Notes under the pieces: model-generated
What the model was told of the DNA's origin: nothing
The model's input: only the letters and a program-made list of their open reading frames with translations
Databases searched by the model: none
From: Stichopus chloronotus
Taxonomy: Eukaryota > Echinodermata > Holothuroidea > Aspidochirotida > Stichopodidae
NCBI GenBank assembly: GCA_021234535.1
Contig: CM037830.1
Location: 39,407,937 to 39,471,936 of the forward strand
Direction of reading: 5' to 3'
DNA: 64,000 nucleotides
Shown here: positions 20,901 to 35,900 of the stretch, piece after piece
How positions within the stretch are numbered: the first letter of the stretch is position 1
Layout: each line of letters opens with the position of its first letter
Program-made: the position numbers and the translations under genes

Positions 20901-23900
20901 TCACTATCCTAAAACTGAGTCAATTTGTCCCCAAAGTAACTCACTTTATATAGAGTGAGTCACTATGGGGACAATTCAGACTCAGTTTATGACAGTGACT
21001 CACTGTTTTTTTTTTTTCTGTGTAAGTTTTGTGTGTGTCTCAAAGTGTCTGGCTTAACATGGGAACTTTCTATAGGCCTATCACCTTATCCTGTGGATTG
21101 CGTATGAAATTCAGGTTAAGTAAGTTTGGTGTATTTCTGGTAATCTTGTCGTAAATGTATAATTATACTAATATAAAGAACATTATATCTGAAATTTGTT
21201 TGTACTACCTCTCCTGAATACCACCCTGGGGTTTCCCTCGTTTCCCACCGGCCCTCTTCACTTTACCCCACAATGAACCCTAACCCTCAACCTGGTGCCA
21301 AACATATATTAGTTGCTACTGCCTAAGAAATAGTAAGTATTAAAAATCTATGCCATGAATCATGAAAGACCAACAAATAACAACTAGAAATTTGAATTTG
21401 CATGGCAAATTCGACGTAGCCACGATCGGCCAGAGACAGGCTTGAAATAAAAACTGAAGTTGGGTAAATCGCTCTAATGATGCTTGCCGATAATTCTTAG
21501 TATAGTCCTGGAACCAGCTATAATCAGCCTATCCACTTCAGGTAGAGATGTCAAACATCGTAGAGGACATTGATAACTTCCAAAAGCATTCAAGTGATAA
21601 ATTATGTGAACGAAATCATTTTTGTTACCCCACGTCCAATGTTTTGTGAGAAAAAAAATTGCCCGGTTATGAGTTTGTGGTGATTTGAAAGTCCTAAACC
21701 GCTCAGGATATTGCCATATGCTTCATTGTTATGATTGTTATATGACTTAAGGTCAAGCTTGTTTGTGCGGTATCAATAAGCACTTGACCTACTTATGACT
21801 ATTAACGACCTTTCGCCATGATTATAACCGCAAACCAATCAAATTAAAAGTCACATGAACAGTCAAACTTTACAATCAGATGTTCAAGACCAAGACCAAG
21901 GCCGCTCTATTTAACAAAAGACAAGATAACGTGCATAAAAATGTTATTACTAAGTGATTCTCATATAAATTTAGACCTTTATAACCAAAACTGAGTTTTA
22001 AACTAGCGTCTGTGGGTAACAGAAACTATTCTTACATAACTTTTTCAAGCACACTACCGGTATGTAAGCGTAAGCGTAAGGGGGGCAAAATGGTCCATTC
22101 CAGCAAGACAGGCAAGAGTGCAATAAAACTTTATGACATAACCCACTTTTGTCTACTGACTTGGACCCTAGAATTTTTTCGTGTACTAGGTTAAGCCTAG
22201 CAGTTGACCAGGTAACATCATTCTTGTCATATGATTTTCAAGGTCGCTGTATGTTTAGGCGTCTTACAGAAAAAGTCTGAAAAGGGAAGTGGTGGCCGGA
22301 TGGTTGACCTCCTTCTCCCTAACCATACGCAGACATGATCTCACTCTGCACTTATATATATGGTATATGAGACTTTTTTTTATTTTCCCAGTTTGAATGA
22401 CAATTGAAAATTCATGAAAATTTCAGAGCGAAAAATTGTGAGCCTACTGACGGTATTTAGCTATACTAATCGCTTCGGTGCCTTACTCTTTCATGAGCAG
22501 AACCATTTCACAAGTCCTCTTCTTTAAGATGATTGGGTACTTTACTTTTATATTTTACGTTTGAACTTGCTTTGATTTTTGCTGTTGATGGTTCGTCAAC
22601 TTATACTTTCACTTTTCTTGTTATGTGTAAGTTTGTCTCTTTTTTGGCCCTAATCTGTGCTTAAATGTCTTACTGCTCTACCACAGATTTCAATTTCCCT
22701 TGTAGATCTAGTGAAGTTGTCTTGTGTTATTTTCTTTGAAAGTTAGCCTAAGCCTACTTTGCATAGGCCACCTACTCATGCATTGCATTTGCAAGAATGA
22801 AGTAGCATATAATAGATACAGCAGATATTCCAGCACACGTGTACAGGTTTAGGGAGAAATAGAAAATGAGGTATTTTTTTTAATTCTTCTCTCACTTTTG
22901 GTTGATGTTAAAGCAGAATTAAACCCTGGGAATGTATTTATCAAAATGAAGCGGAAGTGTTTGACAAACATCTTCCCAAAGTTTCATTCAGAGATATTGT
23001 TTCCTATCCAAGTTACACACTTTTGAAATTCAGAGAAGCTTGCTTCCATTTTTGCCGAAGTTGCATGTACAACAACTGGAGTAAGTCGAATAATGATGTA
23101 ATATAACCACTGATAGCAAGAGTTTTTAATGCATTTCTTGATATTCTTTACCCACTATTTCTATCAATCCGAAACACACTTGTACACATTTTGTGTTGAA
23201 TTACCGAGGTATATCATGCAATAATCAAATCATTAATATTATGACTTGAATCTATGCATGACTGTTAAAATTTATTGACAATGAAATATAAAGAATAACA
23301 AAAGCTTTTCAATCAACATGTGGTCTGGTGATGTCATCACAATCTCAAAATGGCAGCTTCCTGATAATTTTTTCTATGAATATTCAAAGTGCAATATCTT
23401 GGAAAGTAAGCAACGTATTTAACTGAAATTTGGTACTGGTGTTCACCATATGTTAGCCTCTCATTTAACATTGTCAAAAGTCCTGACTTGCCTTCTCCTT
23501 TCAGTAGGCTAATCAAACACAAACTCAGCTATAACGTCTAGGACTAGCAGGGATCGTAGGATCTACCTCGCTTACGAATTAGGCCTATGAATCAAACAAA
23601 AGCAGTTTACGCTACGACAAATTCACTGGAATACATCCAAAAATGTTTGAGGTCTCAATAAACAGTGGTTTGATAACCCTAGGTGAACTTTCAACGACAT
23701 CTCCACGAAAAGTTACTCCGAGCGGCGATCGATAAAGCTATTGTACACTGATGTTAATACATGTATGTACATTCACAACACGTACTGTATTAACGTTGCG
23801 CTCTAGCACGAAATGCACAGTGTAAGTACGGAGAAACTTTCTGCAGTTTCCTTTGGTCGCGAGCCTGGCCATATCAGGCTAGCTTCAGTAAGCTTAGGCA

Positions 23901-26900
23901 AACCTGCTAGAATTGGATTGGGGTGGGGCTTAGTGCTCCAAATTGGATTTTTTACTACGAAAACAAGGGTACAACGGCTTGACTGATTGAAAATAAAGAA
24001 ACATGTTTTTAAACGTTTGGAATAAAATCTATCGATTAGATATTGCATTACGCTTTTAATTTTATATCTCAATGCTGCCATAAACATACACCGATATTAA
24101 ACACAAAAATAATAAAAATAGTAAATAATGTACCTTCTTCGGGACGATACCATATAAAAATCTTTGATATATAATGCGGACTAGACAGGGTTATAAATGA
24201 CTCTAGTCGAAAGGACGTAATGTGTGCCCACGTGATCAATATAGTGAAAGTGACGTTGTTCTAGTCATGTCTTATCTATATACGAGTTCTATCACTCCAC
24301 GCATGAATTCTTTTCAGGAAGCTACCAAACCTAGAATGTGAATGTAATTTATTTGTAATCTTTGTATAAAATTCATAAACAATCTTCCCCTGTGTGAAAG
24401 TTCGAGAAGTTTCATAGAGCCAGAATCTTGATTTATGGCTTGATTGCTGAAACATAATACAGTACTTGTATTGGTGCTTTATTCCCTTCGCTCACGAACA
24501 TTTACGGTTATTGTGATGAATCGTGGGGGCGTGGCCACCGGAACTGTACTTGAGATTGTGTACTAACCCGCATGTCCGCCGACTGTGTGGTTAACGGATC
24601 TATTTTTTTCTGCAAGGGTACGAATCTTGTGTCAACCGGCGCGGAAAACCCGAAGGACGATTCCAGAGACGTAGCCTGTGAGGCTACGTAATTACAAAAC
24701 ATTAGTCAGTAATACAAGTATATGTGTTGGTGCTGAAAGTTTTCACAACTGTTTGGTATGTGCACATTCACTAAACAGCTAAAATTAGCATTTCAGTTTT
24801 GAAATCTCGGGTCGCAAACCTCGATCATCATCACAAAGGAGAGTAAGGCCAAGTTATCTCGATTCGAGATTAAGAAGAGGTAAGCAGAAACCAAGAAAGT
24901 GGGGACACTAAGCAAGTTCCTTTGTCTCTCCTATTAACCCCTTTGTGTAGGTGAGATATATAGTTGTAAGATAGAAATAGTTCGTCTACTTCTTTGCGGG
25001 GTTGTAACGATTGTGTACGCAGATATTCCTTAACACTGTTCCGTGGATCCAATCAATGTCATCTCGAAAGCCTATAGTGACTTAAGGATAACATGACAGG
25101 CTGACAGGCTGTTTCACTTCTTATTTGGCGTAAAGTGTTTTATTGTCATTTCATCGTTTGTTTGTTTGTTGCTGTTTTCATTAACCTTCTTCTTCTTCTT
25201 TCATTAAATTATCAGGTCCAACATCTTATTGACGAGGGTGACAGCTACAGCGTCGGACATGAGTCACAAACAGCAGAACCTGCTCTCGATGAAACAGGGG
25301 AAGCCCCAGGGGTACTACCGCCATTTAATGCTTACTCTGCTACAGGTATAGTAGAGGTAAGTCAATATAGAACCTTCTGACTTCCACATCACAGCTTTCC
25401 TTTATCAATCGCAAGTTCACTGATATCTGTGGATCAGAGCCCCTTCATCACCTCCACTCCAGCTCGGCATCTTGCGTATTACCCGAACATTTATTTCATT
25501 AACTTGAACAATGTACTGCACTGTTAAAGTGCGTTGTGTCAGATTTGGTCGTACTGTTATCACATTTGTAGTGATCATAAGCGTGACAGGGCAAAAGTTG
25601 CAATTTCCCCACAGTTCCCCTTCGGCCCTTTAGAAAATCCACCAATTTTGGTAAAGTGTGCATATTTTGGGGCAGAGAATCTAAAAAATGTCAGCTACAC
25701 TGGTTAATTCCATCCAAAAAAGAAAAAAAAAAACAACCTCAGAATAGGTACAACGTGAAATTAGTATCTTACAGCCACTGTGACAAATTAAGTGTCCAAC
25801 CTACATCTTTGTCACCCTATGAGGATTTATTCATTTCATTTTTCTGGCAAACGTTAGTTTACTCCCTTAAACAAAAAGTTCCCTTGCTGGTATGGTCACT
25901 TTTTTTCACAATTCTCAGTTTACGCCTAGTCCAAAATTCGAGGCCCCTCCAATGCATCAGAGGCATACTGTATCTCACGTGTTGACCCCACTCATTCATG
26001 TCCCAGGTCCAGTCTAGCTACAACGCTGGCTGTGACCTCACTACCCTAATGAAAAGTTGTGAAACTAAAGGTATGTTAACCCTTCTAATATTTGCCAAGT
26101 GCTTCAAACTAAATGAAAGAGGACGCATATTTATTTGATTCCTAAATCATCTCAGATATTCCTGCCGGCACTCACCTCCTCTCCTTTCCATCTTTTGTGT
26201 TCTGTCCCCCTGCGTGTATGCAGGATGAAGATCATTGGGTATTTCTATTATTCACAAACCTGCTAAGGCCATTTTCACCCCTTCTAACTGAAACAGCTAC
26301 CTCTGTCACTGAAAGTACAAAGAGGCAAAAGAATTACTTGCCATAAGGTATATTATAACATGAAGTACCCACATGACAAGTGTGGAATCAACTGTACAAG
26401 TTCAACTACTACTATTCTTCTTGAAACACTATGTTAACAAGCATTGTTCCTAAAATAAATCAATTTGAAGACATGTCAAACTACAATTATTTGTAGGCGG
26501 TGGGGTCAGACGCTTAGATAGTATATGTAAGCGCGTAAGACATTTTTGCTCCCCCCGATCTTAAGATCTTTTCAGAGGTAAACGCTCGGCCGACGAGCGA
26601 ACCAATGCTATTTAATTTATGCAAATATTCTACATAAAAGCAATCCAAACTACTACCATTTTTTTTTAATTTTCAATGTTTTCCTCAAAAAGGGCTTGAT
26701 TAAGTCAAACAGTCCCTACGGTATGCCGTACATGCAAGCGTGGTAATAGTTGTTTCCGTGTATCTCATACTTCTGTGTATGGCGTCGCCGGTCACATCAT
26801 TGCAATATATCATGCTACGGAGCGATAGTCTACAGTCAATCAGGGAACTGATTGAACGTTCCAAAATACTGGTGCAGGAGCAATCATGAACAGTATAGTG

Positions 26901-29900
26901 GTTGCGATATTCGTAACCACATTTTCTCGTCTATCAAGGGGCTCTAATTTTTTCAGCAACTCTCATTCATAGGGCCCCTTCACTCCAATTTGGCATGGCC
27001 ACTAGCGACGCTGAGTTCGCCCCAACTCATGACTTACTGTAGAGGTACCTTCCTCATTTATGTCACCCCATAAAACAAATTCATGCTACGCCACTTCTGG
27101 CAATGATAAGAACGTAACGAGAACGAATTCGTTGCTGTAACAATATGCTAAACTTCATACGCATGCACCTCTGCTTAATAAACGTTTGAGTATTTTGAAA
27201 GATTCTCGGTAGATTTATCTGTAAGGTTTTCCTTTTTTTTCTGCAGGGCGATTTAGTCTATGCCAACTATGCAAGAGTTGATGACTTTTTCGAATTAGAA
27301 AAGTTAGGAATCAACGTGACGGACAAAATAGTGATTGCAAGATACGGCAAAATCTACCGTGGAGACAAGGTTGGTAAAATCAGGGCAGTTGTCCCCCCCC
27401 CCCTCCCCCACACTGTAAAGTGAGATTTTCAGCGAGCCAGAAAGGAAATCATACTATTACAGATATCCTCTGTTTGGAGGTTACTTTATCCCGTTGGCCC
27501 GAACATGGTCATTTGAAGTCAACCTAGGTAAATTTCTAAAATTTATCTCGTTAAAAACTAGAGCCATTATAAGTTGAACGTGATTGACAAAGAGTTTGAT
27601 TATCAGATTTCATATATATTTTGGATACTGTTTTAATCACTTTTAAAGGGTTTCCCGAAGCACCATCGTGTTATATATGACGTAACTTTGACCTAATGAT
27701 ACTTCCTCTTTATCTCATATAAACAGGGCAAATTCGCCGCCCAGTTTGGCGCCAAGGGATTGATTCTGTTTTCTGACCCTGCGGATTACAGCGTTGAAGG
27801 AGGAGCTGTTTACCCGGATGGATTGTATTTGCCACCCACAGGATCACAGAGGGGTAGTTGTTTGGATGGAAATGGAGACCCCCTTACCCCTGGTTATCCT
27901 TCAACAGGTAAGGAAAAAGGATTTGAGACAATATGCAGCATCACTGAGTCCCATAGTGGACTGATTGACTCACTACCACCTCGTAACCTGACAGTTAAAG
28001 GGGCAATCATTGTTTGTGGACTAAAATTTACCCTTTTTCAACCAAACTGAGATATTCCCATTCGGGAACCAAAATTTTACTAAAATATGAGATGCATGTC
28101 AACATTCATTAAAGTATAGTTACCATAACAATATCAAATTGTAAATGCAATATGAAATAATGTATATGAAATGTGATATATGACAGTAATACAACCATGG
28201 AAGTAAGAGCTCTTGTACAGCAAATTATTTGTACACATTAGGAGAGGCGGGACAGTGGATGGGAAAGTCAGAAACATCACAGTCAATGATAATCAATGTG
28301 AATCAAAGTGTTCAAGGAATAAGAAAAAAAAAGAAAATTGACTGTTACGTTGTAAGCACACACACTCACAAAGATGAAGTATGCAACTGAAGACAGTGGT
28401 CACACACGGACAGATGGACCCAGGAAAATACGCAATGACCCGAAACATCGCTTTCCTATCTGACATGTGAACACACAGCTCATCATCATCACTCATTTGA
28501 TCTCTCTCAAAGGAAGAATAAAAGGTGACCATCTCACGCATTTGCATATGAAGACAAATAACATGTAAACAAACTTTATTGTACGTATTGACCGTGACCG
28601 ATGCCATGGCACTAAGGGGGTAAAATCCACAGTGGAATGTAAACAATAAAAATATTCCTTTTAGGTGCGTAAAAGAATACCATGAGAGGGTGGCACACAG
28701 GTGCAGAAGTGAAACTTCGTTAAGATTATTAGTAGCGTGTAAATGGTAAACATGGAACATATAACATTTGCATTACTTCTGTCCAAAGAGATGCCTTTGC
28801 ATTTTCTCTGGAGAACCTGTTAAGGAATATTGTTCTCAAAAATGAAATTCACAACATTATCTGTATTTGCATAACGTGACACATTCCACCAAAAGGAAAA
28901 GTGAGCAGTTGGGTCACTTGATTTCAGCAGCATTTGCAAATCGCCTGCCTTATATCTTGCTTTCTCGACAACAAAACCATCATTTGGAAAGAGATCAGGT
29001 AAGCACAAATGTTTCACAATTGTCGTGTTGTCCTCACGACATGGCAAGGCAAGACATTTGTTGTCTTCAAAACACAAAAGATGATTAGAAAGGTTGACTG
29101 GACTTGTACAGGCAAAACATAAAATACCTGAAGCTGTTACTGATGTTAAGTTGTCACCATGTTCATCACAGAATAATTGAGGAGACTTTTCCTCTAAGAA
29201 AACACTAACATTATTACTGGAATTCTTCGCAAGAATTTCTTTCAACTTGGAACAGTGGCGGCGCCAGAATGTCAGACTTGGGGGGCAAACTGAGGACAGA
29301 GGAAAATGTTGGGGGGCAAAGATTTTCGCGCATATCGCTGAACCGAGCGCGAAGCGTGAGGCCTTGCGGGTGGGGTCCAGGGGCCCGCCGTTGGGCCCTT
29401 GGTGGGGTCCAGGGGCAAAGCCCCGGTGGCGTCCAGGGGGCTAAGTCCCCGGAAGTTCTGAGGTTTTAGCATATCTCTGGGTGGAAAATTAAGCCTCAAG
29501 AGAGGTATATTATTTATTTTTATATTATTTATTTTTTCGGTTGACCGTAATCCAAGGTTCCCAACTTTTTTCTTTGGGAGTACCATTTCACATTTACGCG
29601 GTACCACCGAGTACACACACACACACGCACACACAGGCTACATACACTTCCATTCCATTCCTATATTTGGGAAAACAACGACATTTCTATATTTAGGAAA
29701 ACAACCACCTACCCGCCCTTCCCTTATGCTAGACAGTAAACATTCCAGAGGAAATTGGTCTGACCAGGCTGGCCTACTGTTAAAGTGGCTACGGTCATGA
29801 TATGAAAACTGGCAGTCTGTGTAACATAAATTAGGCATTTACCAATCATGATTCCCCAGAAGCTGTTCTTATTCAGTCCAATGCCAATACATAGTTTTGT

Positions 29901-32900
29901 GATTAAATTAATTTTGGATGAGTGCAAGATCTGACTGGGAAGGGTGAGAGCAACTGGGGGGGGGGGGGGAAACTGAGTGGGCAAGGAAACAATCTGGAGG
30001 GACAAATGCCCCCTCAAGCCCCCCCCCCCTCCCCGTAGCGCCGCCACTGACTTGGAAACATCTTGAATATAATCCTTTACTGCTGAAGCTTTAACATAGC
30101 ATGGTTTCAGTCTGTTAAAATTAAAAAACATCATTTAAGATTGCACCTTTTAATGTTGCTAACAGGAAGTGACTTCGATCGATCACTTGGTGAATCACCA
30201 GGGGACCGACCCACTCTGCTGCAATTTTCCTAGATTTTGCAGTGAGACTTGAACTTGAGGGGTGTAGACATATACCAATTGTCCCACTTTGGAGATTGGA
30301 TTACTTGACAGACGTTGTGCAGTCTTAGCTTGTTGGGAAGACTGGTGTCGCCTTTGAAGATCTAACATTACCTTTGACAAATGTGCGAACCGACTTTTCA
30401 TTTGATCTGCATAATCTTCATAAGAATGAGAAAGACCTGCCATAGGATTAAAGGTGTCTTTCGTAAGATCTGATTGCTTCCTTCCAAAAATTAACTCGAA
30501 TGGACTGTAATTGCCCAAATATGGTGAAGCAAATTAATTATAAGCATATGCCGTAGTAGGAACATATCTTACCCAATCTCTGCCAAATTGTTCAAGTTCA
30601 CTTTCAAAAAATTTGACAATGTCTGAATGTGCCTCTCTAATTGCAGAGACCCATGGTTACAAACACTTATTAATTTTCGATAAATGTTGAGAGCTCTACA
30701 CAACAAATTCAATAACTTTTTTGTAAGGGAGGCAGCATCTTATCTGTGATAAGTCTAGAGGGAGGACCAAAAATCGTAATAACCTTCTGCAATAATGCTT
30801 CACAAATGGTTTCAACATCCAGTGTTTTAAGTGGTACACACGCCAATTATCTGGTAATTTCACCACAAGCAACCATAATATGTTTGTAGCCAGCCGTGGA
30901 TGTTGGCATACTCTTAAAGTCTAGACTGATGCTGTCAAATGGCTTATAGGAATCTGGTATACGAGCGTGAAAGCTACGTGACTTATCTGGCTTGTACTTG
31001 AATTCTTGACATCTGAGACATGCTTGTACATAATTACTCACACATTGGAACATACTATGCATGTAAAAATGTTGACGTAACGTCAAATATGTACGCAAAA
31101 CACCTTGGTGACAAAAACCTTGGTGACAACAAGATTATCATAATATTTCTAAATTACCTGATCAATCATATTGTCTGGAATGACCAATTGTAATGTTGTT
31201 CTAGACTTGTTCTTACGATGAAAATACACTCGAAAAAGAAGACCATTGCAGAGAATGCAATTCTTCGCTATCTGAGAAACTGCACGTGCACCTTTTGAAT
31301 CTGAAGGTAAAATGTCATGAGACAAATAATCATAGACTGGTTTGAAATCTGGGCGAGACTCTTGCTGAATTTGCAATTTATGTGCATTGGATGGTAAATC
31401 ATAATCTCTGATGATCTTACGTTGAATATTCTTCATTTCCTTTTGCAATTCTCTCTGTTTAGGTATGTGACATATAACCAACTTGTCTATTCTTGGAATA
31501 AGTGGCTTAGGAGGAGTATACAAAACAGGAGGGGGGGGGGTCATGAATAACTTCCTGTGGGGTGGAGGGTTTATGTACCAGGCGTGGTTCAGGTTGCATC
31601 ATGTCAGGCATTTCATGCAATTTACGGGAAGAAACAGGTTTGCTTAATGACAGAAGATGGCTCTGACAGAGACGTAGTCTTTAAAGATGCTGACTGTGTC
31701 ATTGGGACTATCGAAGAAGCAACCTTCGTTTTAGGAACAGTAACATTATAGTTTAAGTATTCTGTTCAGGTGCCTTTGGTGTTTTCTTACTTGTCGCCTT
31801 TTTGCCTGAGAACAGATCTGGGATATGCACACCTGGTGCTTTAGCTTTAGATCTGGTAATGATAGGGTGACATTGCTCTTCAGTTACAGGGGACACATTA
31901 TCATTGGAGCTGTCACTGAATGCAAGTGTCATTATACGATCTCTGAATCATCTGGAGGAGGAGCACGTGACAAATAATCTGCTAACACAATTTCAGAGTC
32001 TTTCTTTTCTGACTATCGAAATAGGAGTCTACTAACTCTCTGTGTTGGTGGCTCTTGCTTAGATTTGAAAATATCTGCAATAGCTGAATGATCAACATAA
32101 GAATCAAATTCCACTCCTTTAAGAATATACTTAAATGCAGTAATATTGAGAAGAAGACCACACAATTCCAATTCTGTTACACTGTAACGTTGGCATGCAT
32201 CAGACAAAATCTTTGAGTAGTATCCCAAAATTCTCTTTTTACCGTCAATGACTTGAGCCAGATACGAACCTGTTGCAGTTCGTGACGTACAAAGATAAAC
32301 GACCTGTTTTCCTAGGCATATACAAAATTGGTGAATGAGGTTACGTATTGCATCGAATACAGTTTGATGAACATCTGTCCATTGAAATTCTTTGCGTTTC
32401 TTACTCAAGGCATGCAATGGTTTCAGAGTTGTCTGAATGGATGGATAAAATTGTGAAACAAAATTCACTGCACCAACAAATCTATGTACTGCTTTATGAT
32501 TTCTGGGACGTGGTGTGTTTCTGATTGCAGTGATTACATCTAGATTGTAATGGTGTAAAGCAAGCATAACCTTCATTGTCTATACCAATCAGGTGTCCCA
32601 TATACATAACAGACTTACGAAACAAATGACACCTCTGAGGAGAGATTCTAAGATCATGGTCAATTAAGGCTTGAAAAATGTATTGTAAATGACGTTTGTG
32701 TGACGTAGTGTCCTGCGAAATGACTATGAGGTCGTCGTGATGAGCGAAAACGAAATTGTCTGAATGAGGAGTGGTCGTTAAGACATCATCAATCTTTGAC
32801 TGAAAAATAGCAGGTGACAGATTCAAATCTTGAGGTAATCTCCGATAAAAGTAATGCTTAGAACCTGCAAATGGAGCAATACCTGTTTATTTCTGTGACC

Positions 32901-35900
32901 TTTCACTCAAACGAAGACAGGAAAATGCACTCTTTAAGTCTACTATACTCAAAAAGGTGGCATGGGAATGACCTTTTTTCTTCAAGGTGTCATTCACCAA
33001 TGGAAATGGATAATTGAGACGTGTTATCCTGCTATTCAAATAGCGAAAGTCTGTTACAACTCTTTTCTCGTTGGAGTCTTTTTTGGGGATTAGAAACACT
33101 GGAGATGTATACGATTGGTGTCCAATTGCCAAGATACCCATTTTGACAAGTTTGTTCATCTCCTTTGATGCCAATTGTTTGTCTCTTTCGGACAGTTGTA
33201 AAGCCTAATGAAAAATGGCTCTTCATTGCCCAATTTGATGTCAACCTCTGAATCAGTACATTGTGAAATTTCACCGTATAGAGAAAATGCTTCCCTGTTT
33301 TGCTCCAACATTTTGTACATTTCAGACCTTCCTGCATCGTTCAAGACACTACCATGAAAGTTACCATGTTTGTGAAAAACTTCACGTTCAGTAAGTGACG
33401 CAATGGATCAGTAGGATCTAGATGAGGATACTTATTACAATTCTCCATTACAATAGAATGACGTGTCTGGTTGTAAGAACATGGTGATGACATAGCATTA
33501 CAATGCATAACATTATCACAATACAATATCAAAATAGGCGTAGGAAATACTTCAGGAGGACACTCTTAGAAAACATTTACTACATCGTGTGTGGTAACAG
33601 ACGCTACTGGACGATTTCCCCTGATAATGAACGGTATTTTACCCTTATTAGTCAGAAGAATACGAGTACAATTTTTGTGGAGTCTCAACAGCATTATCGA
33701 TGGGCAAAGGTGTTTAACAAATCTGCATGGATATGCTGAGACATCACAATTTTTGAGTGCATTCGGCAAATGAGTTCGAACAACAACATAACGACTTCGA
33801 CCTGGATAGATGACTGTACGTTCAAATGGTTTCAGAAAACATTTACGTTTGTGTAGACGGAACGTATTGTCTGTGAAGTCAAGACTACCTTTTAGATTTT
33901 TCAAGGAGTTGGATCCAAAAATAAGATCAAGGCCTGTCAAATTATGTGCAACGATTGCCGTAAATTGAAATGGGTGACCTTAAAGCATAACTTCAAATGT
34001 GATCTTACTGTCACCATAGATGTGGTCTCCATTGCCCAGGCGAAGCGCCACTGATTCAATGCTACTTTGTTGAAGACCAGACAGATATTTCGATTTGGCC
34101 AGTGTCACGAGAGATCAGGGATTTGTTGGAACTGCTATCTAACAGGATGAGAATAGAGGCATCCTGCAGATAGCCCTAAAATGAAGTTATTGTCATCCAA
34201 CATTAGTGTGATGGTATCATCACTGTGGCCTAGGTATGTATCAAAGGGTTTACGAGCAGTGGCGGCGCTACGGGGGGGGGGGGGGGCATGAGGGGGCATT
34301 TACCTCTCCAGATTGTTTCCTTGCCCCCCAGTTGCCCCCCCCCCCCAGTTGCTCTCACCCTTCCCAATCAGATCTTGTACTCATCCAAAATTAATTTAAT
34401 CACAAAACTATGAGTTGGCATTGGACTGAATAAGAACAGCTTCCGGAAACCAAGATTGATAAATGCTTAATTTATGTTACACAGGCTGCCAGTTTTCATA
34501 TCATGCCCACTTCGACAGTAGGCCAGCCTGGTCAGACCAATTTTCTCTGGAATGTTTACTGTCTAGCATAAGGGAAGGGCGGGAAGGTGGTTGTTTTCCT
34601 AAATATAGGAATGTCGTTGTTTTCCTAAATATAGGAATTGAATGGAAGTGTATGTAGCCTATGTGTGTGTGTGTACTTTGTGGTACCGCGTAAATGTGAA
34701 ATGGTACTCCCAAAGAAAAAAGTTGGGAACCTTGGAGGACGGTCAACCGAAAAAATGAATAATATAAAAATAAATAATATACCTCTCTCGGGGCTTAATT
34801 TTCCACCCAGAGATATGCTAAAACCTCAGAGCTTCCGGCGGGCCTCTGGACGCCACCTGCAAGGCCTGGCGCTTCGCGCTCGGTTTAGCGCTGCGCGCGA
34901 ATATCTTTGCCCCCCCCCCCAACATTTTCCTCTGCCCTCAGTTTGCCCCCCCCAAGTCTGATATTCTGGCGCCGCCACCGTTTACGAGATGAGTTCTGAT
35001 TGCACTGGTACTGAGGATATTGAGAATGAGATTGACGACAAAAATTCTGATTTTGACATTCCGAATTTGAATTTTCCATTGCCCTCATTAAATAATAGTT
35101 ACAGAATCTGCTGATATGGTCTGAATTGTGACATGTAAAGCAGATTATTTTTGGACTGAATGTGCGCTGTTGCACTTTGTCGTTGTAGGCCATTCGTTCC
35201 CGAATGTATGTTTGGCTCAGCCTATGTCTAGGTGGCCTGTGCACTCTCTGTACTGGTCTTCCTCTGTTTTGATCGCCTGTCATTGCCATTGTAAGAAATA
35301 TTACACTAAAACACACGATAAAAAACAAGTAGGGGTATATCAACGTTTCGTTCCCTTGTAAACACTTATAAGCATAGGACTAGCCTATTCGAGATATTAC
35401 CGTTAGTTACACTACAGGTGGCTACATATACGAAGCCAAAATGTACCAGTTACGCAAAACTGTTTTACGCAATTTACATGAGAGAAAAAAAGAACACACA
35501 CGTTATGTCTCAGACTCGGGGAGGGGGTGGGCACTGGGAGGAAGAGTTCTCACTTACCCTTAATTTATAACTGGTTTTTTCCCGTCGCCGATGGCGTAGA
35601 TGGGGGTACCGACATCTATGTATGCCCTTCGTTTGAGAAGGCCTCAGTAGCGATGGGCCTGAGAAGTAGCGCGATTCGGGAAGCTTCAAGCGTTGGTAGG
35701 TAGCGATGTTACAACCAGAGTAGTAGGAGCTGCCATGCACCCCAATGGATAGGCTTCAAATGGTACGCTAGGCGGTGACTACCACCAGATTCCGGCGTCT
35801 TACCAGATCAACGATACCTATAATACCAGGTCATCCAAAGTGACCACATCCAACGTAGACGATCCAGGGGTAGAATTATTTAATACCAACCTCCATGTGA

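Larger units (their letters stand above)
28820..35346 (-). mobile_element. Decayed Ty3/gypsy-type LTR retroelement (minus strand)
   Basis: Reading on the minus strand from 35346 down, the order is gag zinc knuckle, protease, RT, RNase H, integrase, then an extra ORF, the Ty3/gypsy (Metaviridae) order. Every domain carries stops or frame changes. Two hAT elements (29253-30049, 34257-34980) are inserted in it. I could not find a pair of long terminal repeats. A possible 5' LTR region lies at about 35950-36430, with a minus-strand AATAAA at 36056-36061, but no second copy was seen. It sits antisense in the peptidase intron. Confidence 0.85.

Noticed and set aside
27370..27378. Alternative donor GGTAAA four bases after the chosen donor of exon 27247-27369
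   Set aside because: Using it would shift the frame relative to the next exon; the chosen GTTGGT keeps phase 0 and the family alignment.
28293..28760. 155-codon minus-strand frame as a host gene
   Set aside because: No recognisable domain. It abuts the retroelement and has low-complexity Phe/Lys-rich ends, so it is not supportable as a gene.
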